Origin: Lethocerus indicus
Lineage: Eukaryota > Arthropoda > Insecta > Hemiptera > Belostomatidae
Length of the DNA: 64,000 bases
Assembly (NCBI GenBank): GCA_019843655.1
Contig: JACDQD010000005.1
Span: 5,483,575-5,547,574 of the forward strand
Reading direction: 5' to 3'
Below the pieces are notes generated by a model. It was not told where the DNA came from and ran no database searches. It saw only the letters and a program-made list of their open reading frames with translations. Positions 13,407 to 25,433 of this stretch are shown piece by piece. A program made the translations under genes and the position numbers. The stretch's first letter is position 1. Every line of letters begins with the position of its first letter.

Positions 13407-14342
13407 AGCGCGAATCAGAGGAATCCAGCAGGAGTGGAAAAACCGTTGTTCGAAATCGTAAATCGGAAAGGATCTAGGGTGGAGAAAACCGGTCCTGCAT
13501 AGTTCTTAGCGCGATTCCTACATATCCATTATTCTCATATCCTCATCTCACCTCTTATTATTATTCCTAACTGATATTGATAACAGGATGCTGCATCTAG
13601 AACCATCGATATGGTTGAATAAATTTCGCTGTAATATAACTCCTTCGCCCATATAGGTTATACCATTGTATTGAATTTTATCTTTCATGCAGAAATATTT
13701 TTTTGATACAGAAATATGATGCATATTGATACCTACAGTCTCAACGTGATGATTGAATGGAACGATTTTTTTCCATCATTATAATAATCAAAAATAAACG
13801 TTTAAGAGATCATTTACCGGGTTCGTGTCTTGTGCCGTCTACCTTCCTTCGGAGTTCGTATCGGATTTCGAGAAACAATAAAAGTGTTTCGGGCTGTCGT
13901 TTGTATTCCGATGGGGGATTTTCGAATTGGAAGTCTGGTCTCCCAGGAGCTTTCTTTCCTATTGAGAATGGGTCGGCCCCCTGCTCTCTGCCAAAACTTG
14001 CCCGGAGAGAATTTCGACGGCTGTCTCTTGAATCCAGTTGGCACAAATTGATCGCCCTTCGCCCGGGGTCCCGTCCTGCTTTCGAACTGCTTCATTACAA
14101 AGAGATAAACTTACGTTATATATATATATGAACACAGATACAGGGAAAAAACAATGGAGTCATTGATGTTCGTGATTTTGAATAATCGTCCGTACTTTCT
14201 CTGGCAATTTCAACCGACTGTTATTTGCAATTTTCATAAAGGTTTGGGGTCGGGGATATGAATATATTAGGTCTCCTCTCTAACTGTTGCCTTCAGTTGG
14301 TTATGAATGTGTGAAACGTTTTAAATTAAACTTAACGCACAC

Positions 14343-14392
14343 CTCGGCTTAATGGGCAGCCGAGAGAATAGCACGGTTGGTTCGATTCCAAC
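14343..14392 (+). pseudogene. tRNA-like remnant (A box, D-arm, T-arm), possibly a SINE head
   Basis: A 7-bp hairpin CTCGGCT/AGCCGAG with an 8-nt loop (14343-14364) has the form of a D-arm and contains CGGCTTAATGG, one mismatch from the polymerase III A box TRGCNNARYGG. It is followed by a perfect T-arm, GTTGG-TTCGATT-CCAAC (14376-14392), containing GGTTCGATTCC (14379-14389), an exact B box. Only 13 nt separate the D-arm and T-arm regions where about 22 are normal, so the anticodon arm is partly deleted. The flanks do not pair as an acceptor stem. It is therefore not a working tRNA. It is either a tRNA pseudogene or the head of a tRNA-derived SINE. Confidence 0.4.
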
Positions 14393-14669
14393 TTTACTGT
14401 CTCGTCGTTATTCACAACACTAGAATGTAGTTTTGAAGCTCAGTTATGGGATTAGAGTTTCAGTAGTATAGCGACATCACAAACATAATAAAATAGTATT
14501 CTATTTTAAATAAATTTTATTTAACTCCATTTCTTTGAATGAGCTGACTCCAGATTATTATTTTCCCTTGTAGTTTACTAGGTTGTATGAAGATTGTCTT
14601 CATGATCTTCACCTCGAGTAGCTAAACTTTCGAAATGGTCTCGGGGTTCTGGCGGTTGAACGCCGATTC

Positions 14670-14715
14670 TTGTAATATTTTCTATATTACAGTGTATTTT
14701 TTGAACTAAAATTCG
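14670..14715 (+). repeat. 46-bp dispersed repeat, copy 2
   Basis: Second copy of the unit at 13361-13406, differing at four positions spread over its middle. No further copy was noticed in the window. The pair brackets the tRNA-like remnant at 14343-14392. Confidence 0.85.
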
Positions 14716-17700
14716 GCTAACTTGTATTTTTTCTTTCTACCAAAATAACAGCCTAAAGCGTTTCCAAACATTCTGTGCCTAATTTACAGCTTAATTTTTC
14801 TTTAATTTCCAGACAAATACTATTGCGACACGATTCATTTCAAAATAACAACACTTTAAGATCGGAACCACTATATTTAGGGATTCTTCAGTTACTCATA
14901 TTAGATAGTCTTTCTCCAGATATGAGTGAAGATAATTAATCTTAAACCGGTTCCTTCGGTATTCTCCAGTGAATCCAGAAACTGCAAAAACACCTGAAGT
15001 AGTTTCGAAATGGTTATCTGAATCCTTTTCGTAATTGTCTTTGGAAAAAGTAGATGGACGATTGCTATCTAAGGTCTACAATTTTGAATCAGTAGTTTTT
15101 TTTCGGATCATCGCTCTTTTATACCCCTCAGGAAATTGCAACTGTCGGCTAATTCATCCTTTATGACAGGTTCTTGTCTATACGCCGCTTTAAAATTTCC
15201 AATTAACATTGAACTCAACGTATGCCCAATCTATGACTTAACGTAACTCAGCTTACACGCCCATTCGATTTTATCGCCAGCCATCTCAATAGTTCTAAAC
15301 CTACTGAGCCCTTAGCAGCCCCAGTACTACTTTGATGTATCTTTGAAAATATTCTATCCTCTTACCACAGTCTGTTAAGTTCAGAATGGTGTTACTTAAC
15401 CGCAAACGAGAGTTGACGCTGTTCCTGCCACTTGCGGCGAGGCCGTACCCGTCACTCATCATTCATTGCTCATGGCGGAACCCACCTCCAGGAATTGTAG
15501 GATGTACTCGTTTTCTTCTTCACTGGGCCTCGGTTTAATCTATCGTCTAGACAAATGAGCGGTACTCTCCCGATTCCGGTAATTTATAGGAGCCTTCCCA
15601 ATCTCAATTTCAATTGTTTATAGCATTGACAAGATTAACAGTCCTCCCTCTTTGGTCACCCGTCCTTGGCCCAGAGTTAGAAACGGCGAGAGCCGGTCAC
15701 GATATAACTCACAATCGGTAACAATCTCAGAGCACTGTCGTTTATTAATTTGTGGGAAAATGTATTTATATTCTTGTAGATAGATTTATATTTCATGGGT
15801 TTACAAGCATACAATCATGCGTTCCGATTTGTCAATGTACAATGTTTCGAATATATTATTGTTGTTACCGTCTTGCTACGCGACAGTGTAACTGTTATTT
15901 ACAGAGCTGAAGTGGAATAATCATAGTACGCACAGATACTACTGTGAATCTATTTTTAATAGTTCGTCAACTGGCCTTGTTAGAATTCGGGAGAAGTATC
16001 TTTTCATGACTTTCATCTCCCCCAATAATTCTCCCCGCTAATAATTATACCACTCAGATTGCATGGTCCCTCCACGCAAATCGTCCAATCAAATTATTGG
16101 AGGTGTACTATTGAGTATGGCGAGGACACAAAACGCGAGCCATAGCGGATCAGACATAGCTGCTTTATTGGCCCATAACGTATTGGCATTTCACTATTTA
16201 ATCATAATCATCGAGTATCTTTCATCGCATTTAAAATGTTCTATGCGCGGACGGGAAAATAACGGAGCGAAGGCCCGGGCCTATCGGTCAGTTCCGGCCT
16301 TCGAAAACGCTTCCGGCAATTTGAACACGCAACGCTTCAATCACCCGACAATTAATGGCTCTGTTATCGCCCCGGGGGGAACTTCTAAATGATACTTAGC
16401 GTCCGCGCAAGTGTAAGCGCTTTCTCCCGTACCCAGAAACGGGGGAAAGTTTGGACCCGACAAAAAAATCTTTTCTTCCTTTTGATAACATAAGTTTTTG
16501 AACGCGGGCCATACATATTTTTGAACGGTCAGTAAAAGTTGTACTCGAAGCCAAGTAAAAGTTTCCGGGCTGTGAAACAACATTCCGTCCAACCGTTGCA
16601 CGGGTTTCATGATGCGAATTTGGTCTTGCTCCAGACGGAAAGTATGTTGTAAATACATTCTGATTAATTATATCGGTATATGTTGAACATACTGTTCATT
16701 GAAATTATATGGGGGGACTATACTTATCATTTTGGTCATTTATGTTCATATTTTTTATTATGTATAGGAAATATACTATGTAGTTAGGTTAATGAACTAT
16801 AGATGATACAGATTTAATAAGAAAATTTCAGATTCTGATTTATAATTAGTTTTGATCAGAGTGTTTCTCCGTTTGGATCATATACTTGAAATATGACCTT
16901 TAGGGTGAAAACAAAGCAATTATCTCAGCTCTAATGCACTGCAGATTAGGGACCCAATTAGCACGTGACGATCGAATTGTAGGATGATTTTCGGAATTTT
17001 AATCGTGTCAAGAATAAACAATCCGAGGAATATGTGGAGCCTTTCTGCTTATGAATAGCAGAGCTTGTTAAATTATACGGCTGCTCTAAGCAGAATTTAT
17101 ACGTCGCCTGCATAAAATGCAAAGTTTAAGGTAAATTTTTTCGAAGTCGGTTTACTTTGACATTTATAACGAAGGCCGGCGGGACGATTTGGCGGTTGCG
17201 TTCCAATAATAGTGCGGCTTATACGGTCTGGGTCGAACGCTCGGCTCTTGGCAATAAAGTTCAAGAGCCCCATTCATTCCGAGCGGACAAACGGAACCGC
17301 GTCGCGTTTGAGTCTTAGAATTTTCTTAAAGGACTTCTATGCAGTTCGATCTCTATTGTATCGGTATGTTCAGGTCAAGAAAGTCAATATTTTGAAATAA
17401 ATCCCGTATCTAACATTGTAGGTTTACACCTTCTTTTTTCATCTGTTATTTTCAGTTTTGCAGAAAGAGAAGTGAAATTGAGTTGTAAAATCAAGTAGGT
17501 ATTGCATTCGTGTCTGAGGTTTACTTTCTTCAATCGCATTAAAATGATTCGATTAAGGGGGGGTATCCAAGTGAAATTACAAACTCGTCAGCCCACCGAT
17601 CGGATTGTCCGAAGGCTGTCGCGGCCAAATTGTATTTCAATATCTCGGCTCTAATCACTGTCATTATTCGCTTGTTAATCATCCTGGACAGTGTACACGA

Positions 17701-20700
17701 GATCGACCATGTTTTCGTTTCGATGTTTGCCAGTTACACGGCCAGTAGCGATGTCCATAAAACGCTAATGGCGTCCACTTTCTAACGCGTCTTGTCACGA
17801 CCCCCCGGCCAAGTGAGTGCTCGAGCCCTGACGGTCCCAATTCTTTTAACGGTCGAATCGGCGGCCCCAACCCGATTTCTCCGTTGGGTCTAGATCTTGG
17901 AAACGAGTCTGTTAATTGGCGCCGTAAATTTTCGACCCTGGCGGGACACAGGTCAAGATAATGGCAGAGCAGAAGGCGCACCCGATACTACAACGCAAAG
18001 CTCGGTTTTCTTCTGTCGAATGCCATATTTACTATTTTAAACATTTCGAAAATATTTAAGTAGTAGATTTAAATAGTTTCCTTAAATAGTAACTTTTCGA
18101 GTGTACTAAATTTGTTGTAAACTGTGTAAAATCCAAATATTCTCAACTTTAACGATTAGTCTAATGTAGACTGTAATTTCCCTCCTAGACTCACGTGAGG
18201 GAGCCTACTCTTCGTTTCATTTTCCTTTTTTGTCTTGCTTTCGAATACTCCCCGTCGTCAGTAGCTAACAGGCAGAGTATCCTGATTTACTCAATAGCTT
18301 TATTGAGTAAATTAATACAAATTACTTTCTTTATTGGTTATGAGAATTTCTATAATCTCATTAAAATGTATAAAATAAATTATCCACCAGATATCGATAT
18401 ACATTTCTGCTCATAGCTGAACTCATTTTACATTTTCTGCTGACCACTCTTTTCACATACTAAAAGTACTTGTGAATAAGTTTAGTGTCCGAAAAAGAAG
18501 GGAATGGCAGGATATTTGCTCCTGGTATCTCCTGGAGTCCGTTTGTGTGGAGGTTGCTGCCTCTATTTCCGTCGGTAGTTCCACGGCCTGCTAAATCTCA
18601 TTTTTATCTTTCCTTAACAAAATATTTTGACGTTCCTCGAATAGTTCTCCAGTCCTTTCATCCGTTCTGTCTTCCTGCCGGCTTTTCTGAGGCGGTGCAA
18701 TGTCCCCCTTGTCTTTTGGAAAAAAATCGTTTCATCGCTTCTCTTACTCAAAAATTGTTGACATATAATGTATAATTTACTTGTAATAATTGCACATGTA
18801 ATACTAATTATTATATGTATTCGGTAAGATTTTCGGCAACCACGAGTTCCTCAAAATGCGTAGACCTTGTTTGGATATCATAACGAATGCAGTACAGCAT
18901 TAAGTTTCACTCCTGAATTCTAAATCATCCCAATCGTCTAGAGCAAACATTGCTTGATATTCCAAACTGTCTTTTCGCGACTAAAAAGGAAGTGGCCCCG
19001 AGACATACACAAAATTTTAAATAAGATAATGTCGGGACGAAGAAAAATTCCAGACATTTATTGCATATATGTACGGGTTATGACCATGAAATTTCTACAC
19101 GGTCCAGTTAAATCCTTATCTTATAAAATTCTTGTTCTTCGCTTAGTGTCCTTTTTTTTAAATTTTCGATTCCTAATTGGTCTCCGCTAATGTTAAAAGT
19201 AGGGGGACTGAAGTGGTGGATGTCACTTAAGCTATATTAGGACGAGGATTAGATGGGCTGTGTATGAGCCTTCAGGAGAGGATTGGCACCGAGCCAACCG
19301 TTTGATTATGTGGGAGAAACCAAAGTATACATTCTTTACGTTCCATATATAATACTATTTAAGGCAACTTTAGTAGGAAATATAGTGAAGGAATGATTTT
19401 AAATGACTGAAGTTCATTTAAAATACGTAGGGGAAGGATTCTTTTTTCAGCCACATTACTTAACAACAACTAAGTATGCTAAATAATAAATATTATTACA
19501 CACAATAAAACAAATAATGAAAAACATATCACCAGGAAAACTGACATGTTTAAGGGTAGAATTTATGTATTTTATTGTGCACTAAACAATGATATGGTTT
19601 CGGTTGGACCGCTTTCTTTTGTCAAAGCTAAATAATGTGAACGTTTTCATTTTCGAATAAGGACGGCCCGATAGTCATCTTCATCCGCTTTTCTTTTTCA
19701 TCCTGTCCTTTCAAATCTTGTGCAACGAGCTGTGCGAAATATTCACTCTTGGCCGTGACATTTGGTAAGTTCACAGCATCCGGCGGTTGCGCCGCCGATC
19801 CTGCGGTATGAGCCGAAGATCGATTTGATTCTGGAAAAATGTCTCCTTATAATTACCGCTGGCTCTCTATCGCTTTGCAATAATGACCGACTAGCCCACC
19901 TCCTAATTGGAGACTTTCTTCAGGATCGGCCGACCGGTAGGTGCGGGTATCATTAGCACATTCGTTGGCGGCGTGTAAAAATCGATAGCTAATTCACTCG
20001 CTTGGTCAGTCTCTTTATGACGTCGATTTGAAGGAAAAAAACAGTAATCCAGTACGGTTAGTTTAAAATACGATTGACTAAAGCACTAATTACGTTACTG
20101 GGGGGTTGAGGGGTCCATGTAGGTCTAAAACAGTAACCGTAGCAACTTCGAATAGAGGTTTAGTTTTAGAAATTTTATATATAATAATTATTATATTAAA
20201 AATTCTTTATCTTATTATTTTTCTGGAATATTTTAAAGCATGACTGTCAGATCTTTATGGAGAAGAAATAATCATATTCATTTCCGTGTATTCCGTGCCA
20301 CGAAATAATTTTATTTCTATAAATGTGCCTTTAAAACTGTATAGATCAAATAAAATTACTTTCGATGTATTGCCGTTTTATTCGGAACTGTTATTATATG
20401 ACATATTATTAAGATCATAACCTCTTAAAATTTTAATTGTTTTTCTGTAAGGACTGCCCTGTAAGGTAGTGCCTTTCGAATATCGTTTGAGGAAGTAACT
20501 CGGTTGAGACGTTTCAAGGGCCGCTGTACACGCTTGTCGTGCCGCATTTAGCCCGTTAAAGGGAAAAAGGAAGCTCCCTCCCCCTTTGCGCCTTCAACCC
20601 CGTGTACAGGAATAGAAGAAAAAGCCCCTAATAATAATGGTCTTAGCCGAGAAGATAGGCGATAATAACTCTTCAACAAGACTAGGAGCGGGATTGGGAG

Positions 20701-21300
20701 GTGCTTGTGATGTGTAGCGTCTGGAGAGTATGTGAGCGGAGTGAGATCACAGTCACAACCGGTGGTCTGTGAACAGAATGCGACTCGGGGAAGACCGACA
20801 CTTGGCTTCCTGTGCGTCCCTCAATATCTCCCGTATTGTCGTGTATTAGAGACGGGGCCTACAATAATGGCAGGACGTATTTTATTTTCTCTTTCTTTTT
20901 CTTCTCTCCCCCCCCCACTCTCTTTCTCTTTTTACGCTCCACCGTTTCCATTTTTCATTTACACTACCGACACCAGGCGGTAGAAGGAAGTGCGGGTTCG
21001 ACGCCCTCGCGGTCAAAACAGTTGACGCCCCCCTGTGATTGTTTCGACAGGATCCATTTAAGTTCTGTCGAGTATATTTTCTCTATTCGGGTTTACATTT
21101 AATACTAATGAGGCTGTAGGATAACAATATTCTCACCACTCTTACTGGTTAAATAATTACTTAAGTATAATGACTATGCATTGACAATGTAATTAACAAA
21201 GTTAATTCTCAACGAGTGATTGAAGAATTCATTATTGACTGAAGTTTGAAATTAATTTTTCTTTAATTTGAACTAATTAATCTATATAATAATAGTCAAA
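14716..21300. other. Spacer without recognised genes
   Basis: AT-rich with GC-balanced blocks at about 16240-16420, 17170-17320, 17570-18000 and 19660-19980. A C/T-rich tract (20878-20970) contains a C9 run. The 100-109 codon frames in these blocks are antisense to each other and have no domain. Confidence 0.55.
20179..20196. other. 18-bp AT palindrome
   Basis: ATATAATAA joined to TTATTATAT, perfect, in an AT-rich stretch. Probably low-complexity sequence. Confidence 0.3.
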
Positions 21301-21307
21301 TGGCGTT

Positions 21308-21311
<4 letters not shown>

Positions 21312-21344
<33 letters not shown>
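21312..21344. repeat. (TG)n microsatellite at the LINE fragment border
   Basis: A TG dinucleotide run of about 33 bp lies directly before the LINE remnant. The flank just upstream (TCTATATAATAATAG, then TTTGTCTG) looks like a low-complexity border of the kind on which insect repeats accumulate. Confidence 0.95.
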
Positions 21345-21345
<1 letters not shown>

Positions 21346-21349
21346 CGCT

Positions 21350-21790
21350 ATGCATAAAGCACTAATTAATCAACAACATATTACAAATATAACAATAATC
21401 CAACACGAAACTGACCCCGTGAAAATAGCTAATATAATAACAACAGAAATTTTCCCAGTAACACAAAACACAAACTACAACGACAATATAAACAAGACAC
21501 CACTAAGAACAGACGATGATTTCACAAGACCTTTCACAAAATACGAACTTAAAGTAGCAATAAAGAAAATTAAAAAAACGTTAAAACACCAGGCCCAGAT
21601 GGAATCAGCAACGAAATTATCACTGCCTAAACAGACAAACAACAAACACATACTGCTCAAATTATATAGTAGCATATGGAACACAGGCACAATACCACAT
21701 TATTGGCTAGACATCACAATTATCCCAATATTAAAACCCGGCAAAAACAGCATACCCTCTAAGATACCGACCAGTAGCACTAACTAGTTT
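21350..21790 (+). mobile_element. Broken non-LTR retrotransposon (LINE) reverse-transcriptase fragment
   Basis: The translation gives the N-terminal part of a LINE reverse transcriptase, but only by using three frames. One frame carries the pre-RT helix region up to about 21585. A second carries TPGPDGISNEIITA at 21586-21627, the finger-domain signature of Jockey/I/CR1-type elements. The reading then returns to the first frame for the segment ending in IPILKPGKN (about 21650-21751). It moves to the third frame for YRPVALTS (21765-21788). The order and spacing match the start of the RT domain. The catalytic YADD palm motif, endonuclease and 3' end are absent, so this is a dead fragment truncated at both ends. 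The 5' side abuts a TG microsatellite. The clade within the Jockey/I/CR1 group cannot be fixed. Confidence 0.8.
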
Positions 21791-21886
21791 ACAATAAAAT
21801 TACAATGCAGTTTAAATACATGCAAAACTGCAAATAAAAATAATTGTTAAACATTCAAAGACGGATCATTCAACTCCCTCTAGGAT

Positions 21887-21902
21887 ACCGTATACATACG
21901 GT
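21887..21902. other. 7-bp hairpin downstream of the LINE fragment
   Basis: ACCGTAT and ATACGGT pair perfectly around AC, followed by CTTTTTATTAT. It may belong to the same old insertion as the reverse-transcriptase scrap. Confidence 0.4.
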
Positions 21903-22164
21903 CTTTTTATTATCATCTGTCACCTAGATGACAATTTGTTCAACACAATTATTTCCCTTGGGAAGCAACATATTAATAAATCTTTCTTTCTTGTTAGTGA
22001 CAATTGCAATAAGCGTATTATGTTGTGCAAACTAATTCAATGAGGCCGTTGTCTTCATTTTTGTGAACTTTACGGTCTATTTGTAACCACTTCCGTGGTA
22101 ACGACCGGCCTCTTGAACTCTTCAGTGTTGAATATTTAATCCGGTTTAAATATTGTAACTGTTC

Positions 22165-22213
22165 GAGTAGGAGTGAGAGTGAGGGAGGGAGGGGGACAGA
22201 GAGAGAGAGAGAG
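22165..22213 (+). repeat. Purine tract ending in (GA)n
   Basis: An almost pure G/A stretch ends in a GA run at 22198-22213. GAGAG is the core bound by insect GAGA factors, so a regulatory role is possible but not shown. Confidence 0.85.
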
Positions 22214-22860
22214 CCGTTATTCAAAGTGACAACTGCGGGGCCGGCCGGTCGGCCAGCTTCCTTTTGTCGCCCCCTCATTGTAGTCGATGTGTCCTATTTT
22301 TAAATGTCTCAACTGGCTTTTTATTCGCTCGTCATTTTCTTTCCTTTTGTATTTTTTCCCTTTCAAAAATTAGTCGAACGCCCCCTCCCTTCCCCTCAAC
22401 TAATGTATCACCTATTTTGTAGGCCGACGGCATTGTTGGTCTATGGTGTGTTACGTTAGTACATTACTCTTCTTACGAGGTCGTCTCCCGTACTCGTAAC
22501 AAAAATGTCATCGTGTCGACAGCGAATGAGGCAGACCACTGCCTCAAGTACCTTCAACAAGAAAATAAATTGATAGTTTATAATTTGATTCGATTACATT
22601 GTCAAATTTCTGCGTCATACATTTTCGCTTAGTATTTAAACAAGGTATAAAATCAATCAACAATCCGCATTTTTTCAAACTAGCTATATGTCAAATGCGC
22701 TTCAGATAATTGCTAACAGGATTTGATTCTTTTAGAAATTGATTATGGAAGTTCAGAAAACGTATATTTTCATTTCTATGGTTGGAAGAATTGGACTTGG
22801 TTTGTATATATTTATTGACAACTGAAACAATATTATAAATGAAGTAAAATAATGCATGAA

Positions 22861-22893
22861 CTAATAAGCACCGTTATTTCTTTTCAGGTGAGT
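22861..22893 (+). promoter_or_regulatory. Recursive (zero-length) splice site 1
   Basis: A complete 3' splice site is fused to a 5' splice site. A CTAAT branch-site match lies at 22861-22865, with its branch A 23 nt before the junction. The tract 22871-22885 is mostly pyrimidine and is followed by CAG ending at 22887. The next base begins GTGAGT (22888-22893), a strong donor. In known recursive splicing, such a site lets a very long intron be removed in steps: the upstream exon joins here, the donor is regenerated at the junction, and the next segment is then spliced. It implies a + strand pre-mRNA crossing the window. Under equal base frequencies CAGGTGAGT is expected about 0.24 times per strand in 64 kb, and here it also carries a branch site and pyrimidine tract. 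The alternative is the acceptor of an ordinary short exon. The host gene is unknown. Confidence 0.75.
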
Positions 22894-22934
22894 AACCAAA
22901 TATAAGATGCTGTGTACCAATTCATGGAGGTGGG
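22888..22934 (+). other. 47-nt cryptic RS-exon downstream of recursive site 1
   Basis: The segment runs from the recursive junction to a consensus donor GTAAGT at 22935-22940, giving a 47-nt potential exon that itself starts with GTGAGT. In Drosophila, many ratchet sites need such a downstream donor, so that the 3' site is recognised by exon definition before the upstream-edge donor wins and the exon is skipped. The length is not a multiple of three and every reading frame contains a stop near the start, so inclusion would disrupt a protein. That fits a skipped processing exon rather than a coding one. It contains the motif CAATTCATGGAGG (22918-22930); GGAGG is a plausible splicing-enhancer core. 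The use of the exon is inferred. Confidence 0.6.
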
Positions 22935-23465
22935 GTAAGTTTTAAACTTTAATGTTATAATCGGTAGTATCACGAGGAGCTACAAAAAATGTTAAGGAAA
23001 ACTTGGTATCGGAAGCGATTATACATGGATGTATAAATGGGTCGTAATATATAATATGGGAACTGTCTTTAACCATGTAACAGTGCTACTGTTTGCATTG
23101 AACAAACTATTTGTGCGTAGTTTATTTATACCCCCGGCGCTTGCAACTCCCAAGAACCTCTAGTGTACAAATCTGCGTGTGTTCCCCGGTGGTTTCTGTG
23201 CAATATACCGGGCGCCCGTTTGCCGCCCTCGGTCCCGTTTAATTCCCAAAGGTGTCCTGGAAAGGCAGCGACAGTAAAACTGGGGGGCTCTGAAAACAAC
23301 TGTCGCCATAGCGACCGACGCTTGCGGTAATCCATGCCGGCGCTCGCCCCTCCAACCAGCAACCTCTAATGAAACGTCAGCCCTGCTCGGTCCAAAAACG
23401 TTCCTTTAATAGAGTATACACTCGAATAAAGTACCCGAACAATAACCTATGGAATTAATTAGATT

Positions 23466-23502
<37 letters not shown>
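23466..23502. repeat. (TA)n microsatellite
   Basis: About 37 bp of TA dinucleotides with one interruption (TTT near 23491). Self-complementary. Confidence 0.95.
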
Positions 23503-23503
<1 letters not shown>

Positions 23504-25342
23504 CGCCCTTTTGCGTAAAATGTTCCAAAAAACGCGTGCATTTGTCAATATTGCCTCAATACTCATTCAAATAGTACTCAGATCGTTCTTTAGTTTGCAG
23601 ATGTTCGAATTAGATGCCCAATGAGAATAATTAAATACACTCAGTATTAGAATACTATAAATGTCATAATTCACATTTATTATTGTATTTAAAGTAAATG
23701 TCCACGGCTGTTATACATAAAATAATATGTTATTGTACCGTATTCTAATATTTGCAATGTTATGTTTTCCGCATGTTGCATGATATTGCATCATTAGTTT
23801 TCCGTGTGGGAATTTTAAGTCACATATAAAATAAACAAATTCAAGAAGAAGTGCAGCCTTAGCCAAAGCAAGAGTTTGTAACACATTTTAATCGTTGAGA
23901 GAAGGATTTAGCAGGCGGACTGAATGGCTGGGGATCGAAAACGAATCTACCCCGTGGGTCGTTAATCGTCGCCGCGCGTGGGCGTCGTGAACTCGACAGC
24001 GCTTTACGAGGCAAACTTTGTTTGCGGTGCCGAAAGTTTCGGGGTCGCGCCCCAACCCCAAAGCCCCCCCCCCGAAACTTGGTTCCAAGTCCCGAGTTCA
24101 GAAGAGGCAAGTCTCGGCCTAGGCACGCAATGAAATTGCAGCGGTTTCTTCGAGCGTCGGAGAAAGAAAGAATCTTCAAAATTGAATCTTCTCGCCCCCC
24201 TCCTCCAAACCTCCCCGCAGCCGATATCGGAAAAGTTACTCCGGCTTCAAACTTTATTTACTTTTTTTTTAAGAGTGGTTTTCATCTCTTTTTTCTTGTT
24301 TAGATGCTCGGTCGAGTCGAGCAGTGGTTTTACTGTGTGACTGGCTGAGTGACTTTTGTGTGGTGACGAAGCCATTACGTTTCAAACAGTTCTTTACACT
24401 TCCCTTGTCCTAAAGCCTAAGTTCAAACAGTGCCTGGGTACTTTGTTTGGCTATGGTTGGATGTCGCCCATGTTTAGCGTTTGTGTTTTATTTCTCTTAA
24501 AATTTGAAATAGCACTTAACGAAGAAATTTGAGTATAATATTGATATGACCATATAAACATCCATTTAATGACAGAAAGGTTTTCAAGGTGAAACAGAAC
24601 TGAAAACAGACGAATGTCCTTATTCTACAAGTCTTATTGGTGCATTTTTAGATTTTGTAGATTGATTTCAAATTAACTAATGTCGGCGGGGAAAATGGAT
24701 TTTATACAGCATTGTACACTGTCATTAGCTTCGTATCTACAAATATGATAACTACAAATTGTAATTGACAGTAATTGCAATTGACTTTTTTTTTATAATT
24801 ATAGAATAACAGCATGCAGGATGTTGCAAAGGGCAATCGTCATGTTTGAGTGGAATTTCCTTTTTCAATTTGAATAAATTTGTTAATAAAATTCTCGGTA
24901 ATTCCGGATTTATTCATTTTATTTTTTTTCTTCAGATAGTTGAATCCCACTCGTGGTATGTAATCGCCGGATCGTGATTGGTGTTGTCGGGTTAAGTATG
25001 ATGAATAATGGTAATAAATTATGCTTTAAGATGCACTTTTTAGATGGCGTTTTAGCTTCTTTTATTATTTATTTGTCATCGAATTAAGCGATAGACGGTC
25101 GGCGGTTAGAAAAATGTGCGTGTTAGTCACTTATTGCGTGGGATCGCATTCGTATTTTAATAAATGTAATATATTTCCGGAGAGAATTATTTGAAGATGA
25201 TTCTCAAGATTCATTACATTTCTACTTTATAGTGTGGTTACAAAAAGGAGTAGAGCCAGCGTCCGCCGGAACTTGCAAATGGCTTTTCCACAGTGAATCG
25301 AATTTGTCAAGAAAGAGGGGTGAAGGGAATTAATTGGTGGGC

Positions 25343-25350
25343 TGACGTCA
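25343..25350. promoter_or_regulatory. Perfect CRE palindrome TGACGTCA
   Basis: Second exact copy of the CRE octamer, 38 bp before the TG microsatellite at 25388. No promoter is visible next to it. Confidence 0.2.
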
Positions 25351-25384
25351 GATGTTAATTCTATAAATACCAGTTTATCTATCC

Positions 25385-25387
<3 letters not shown>

Positions 25388-25431
<44 letters not shown>
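25388..25431. repeat. (TG)n microsatellite
   Basis: About 44 bp of uninterrupted TG dinucleotides, continuing imperfectly to about 25439. Confidence 0.97.

Positions 25432-25433
<2 letters not shown>

Noticed and set aside
16341..16658. Minus-strand frame containing LEVPPGAITEP, resembling part of a ZU5 domain
   Set aside because: Only about eight residues match, with no ZU5 context before or after and an equally long frame on the other strand.
24912..24961. Strong 3' splice-site look-alike (ending 24935) followed by GTATGT, giving a 20-nt pseudoexon
   Set aside because: The acceptor is good, but the donor is weaker, 20 nt is very short, and there is no zero-length donor at the acceptor. 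T-rich tracts followed by CAG are common here (also 17456, 55834, 58240).
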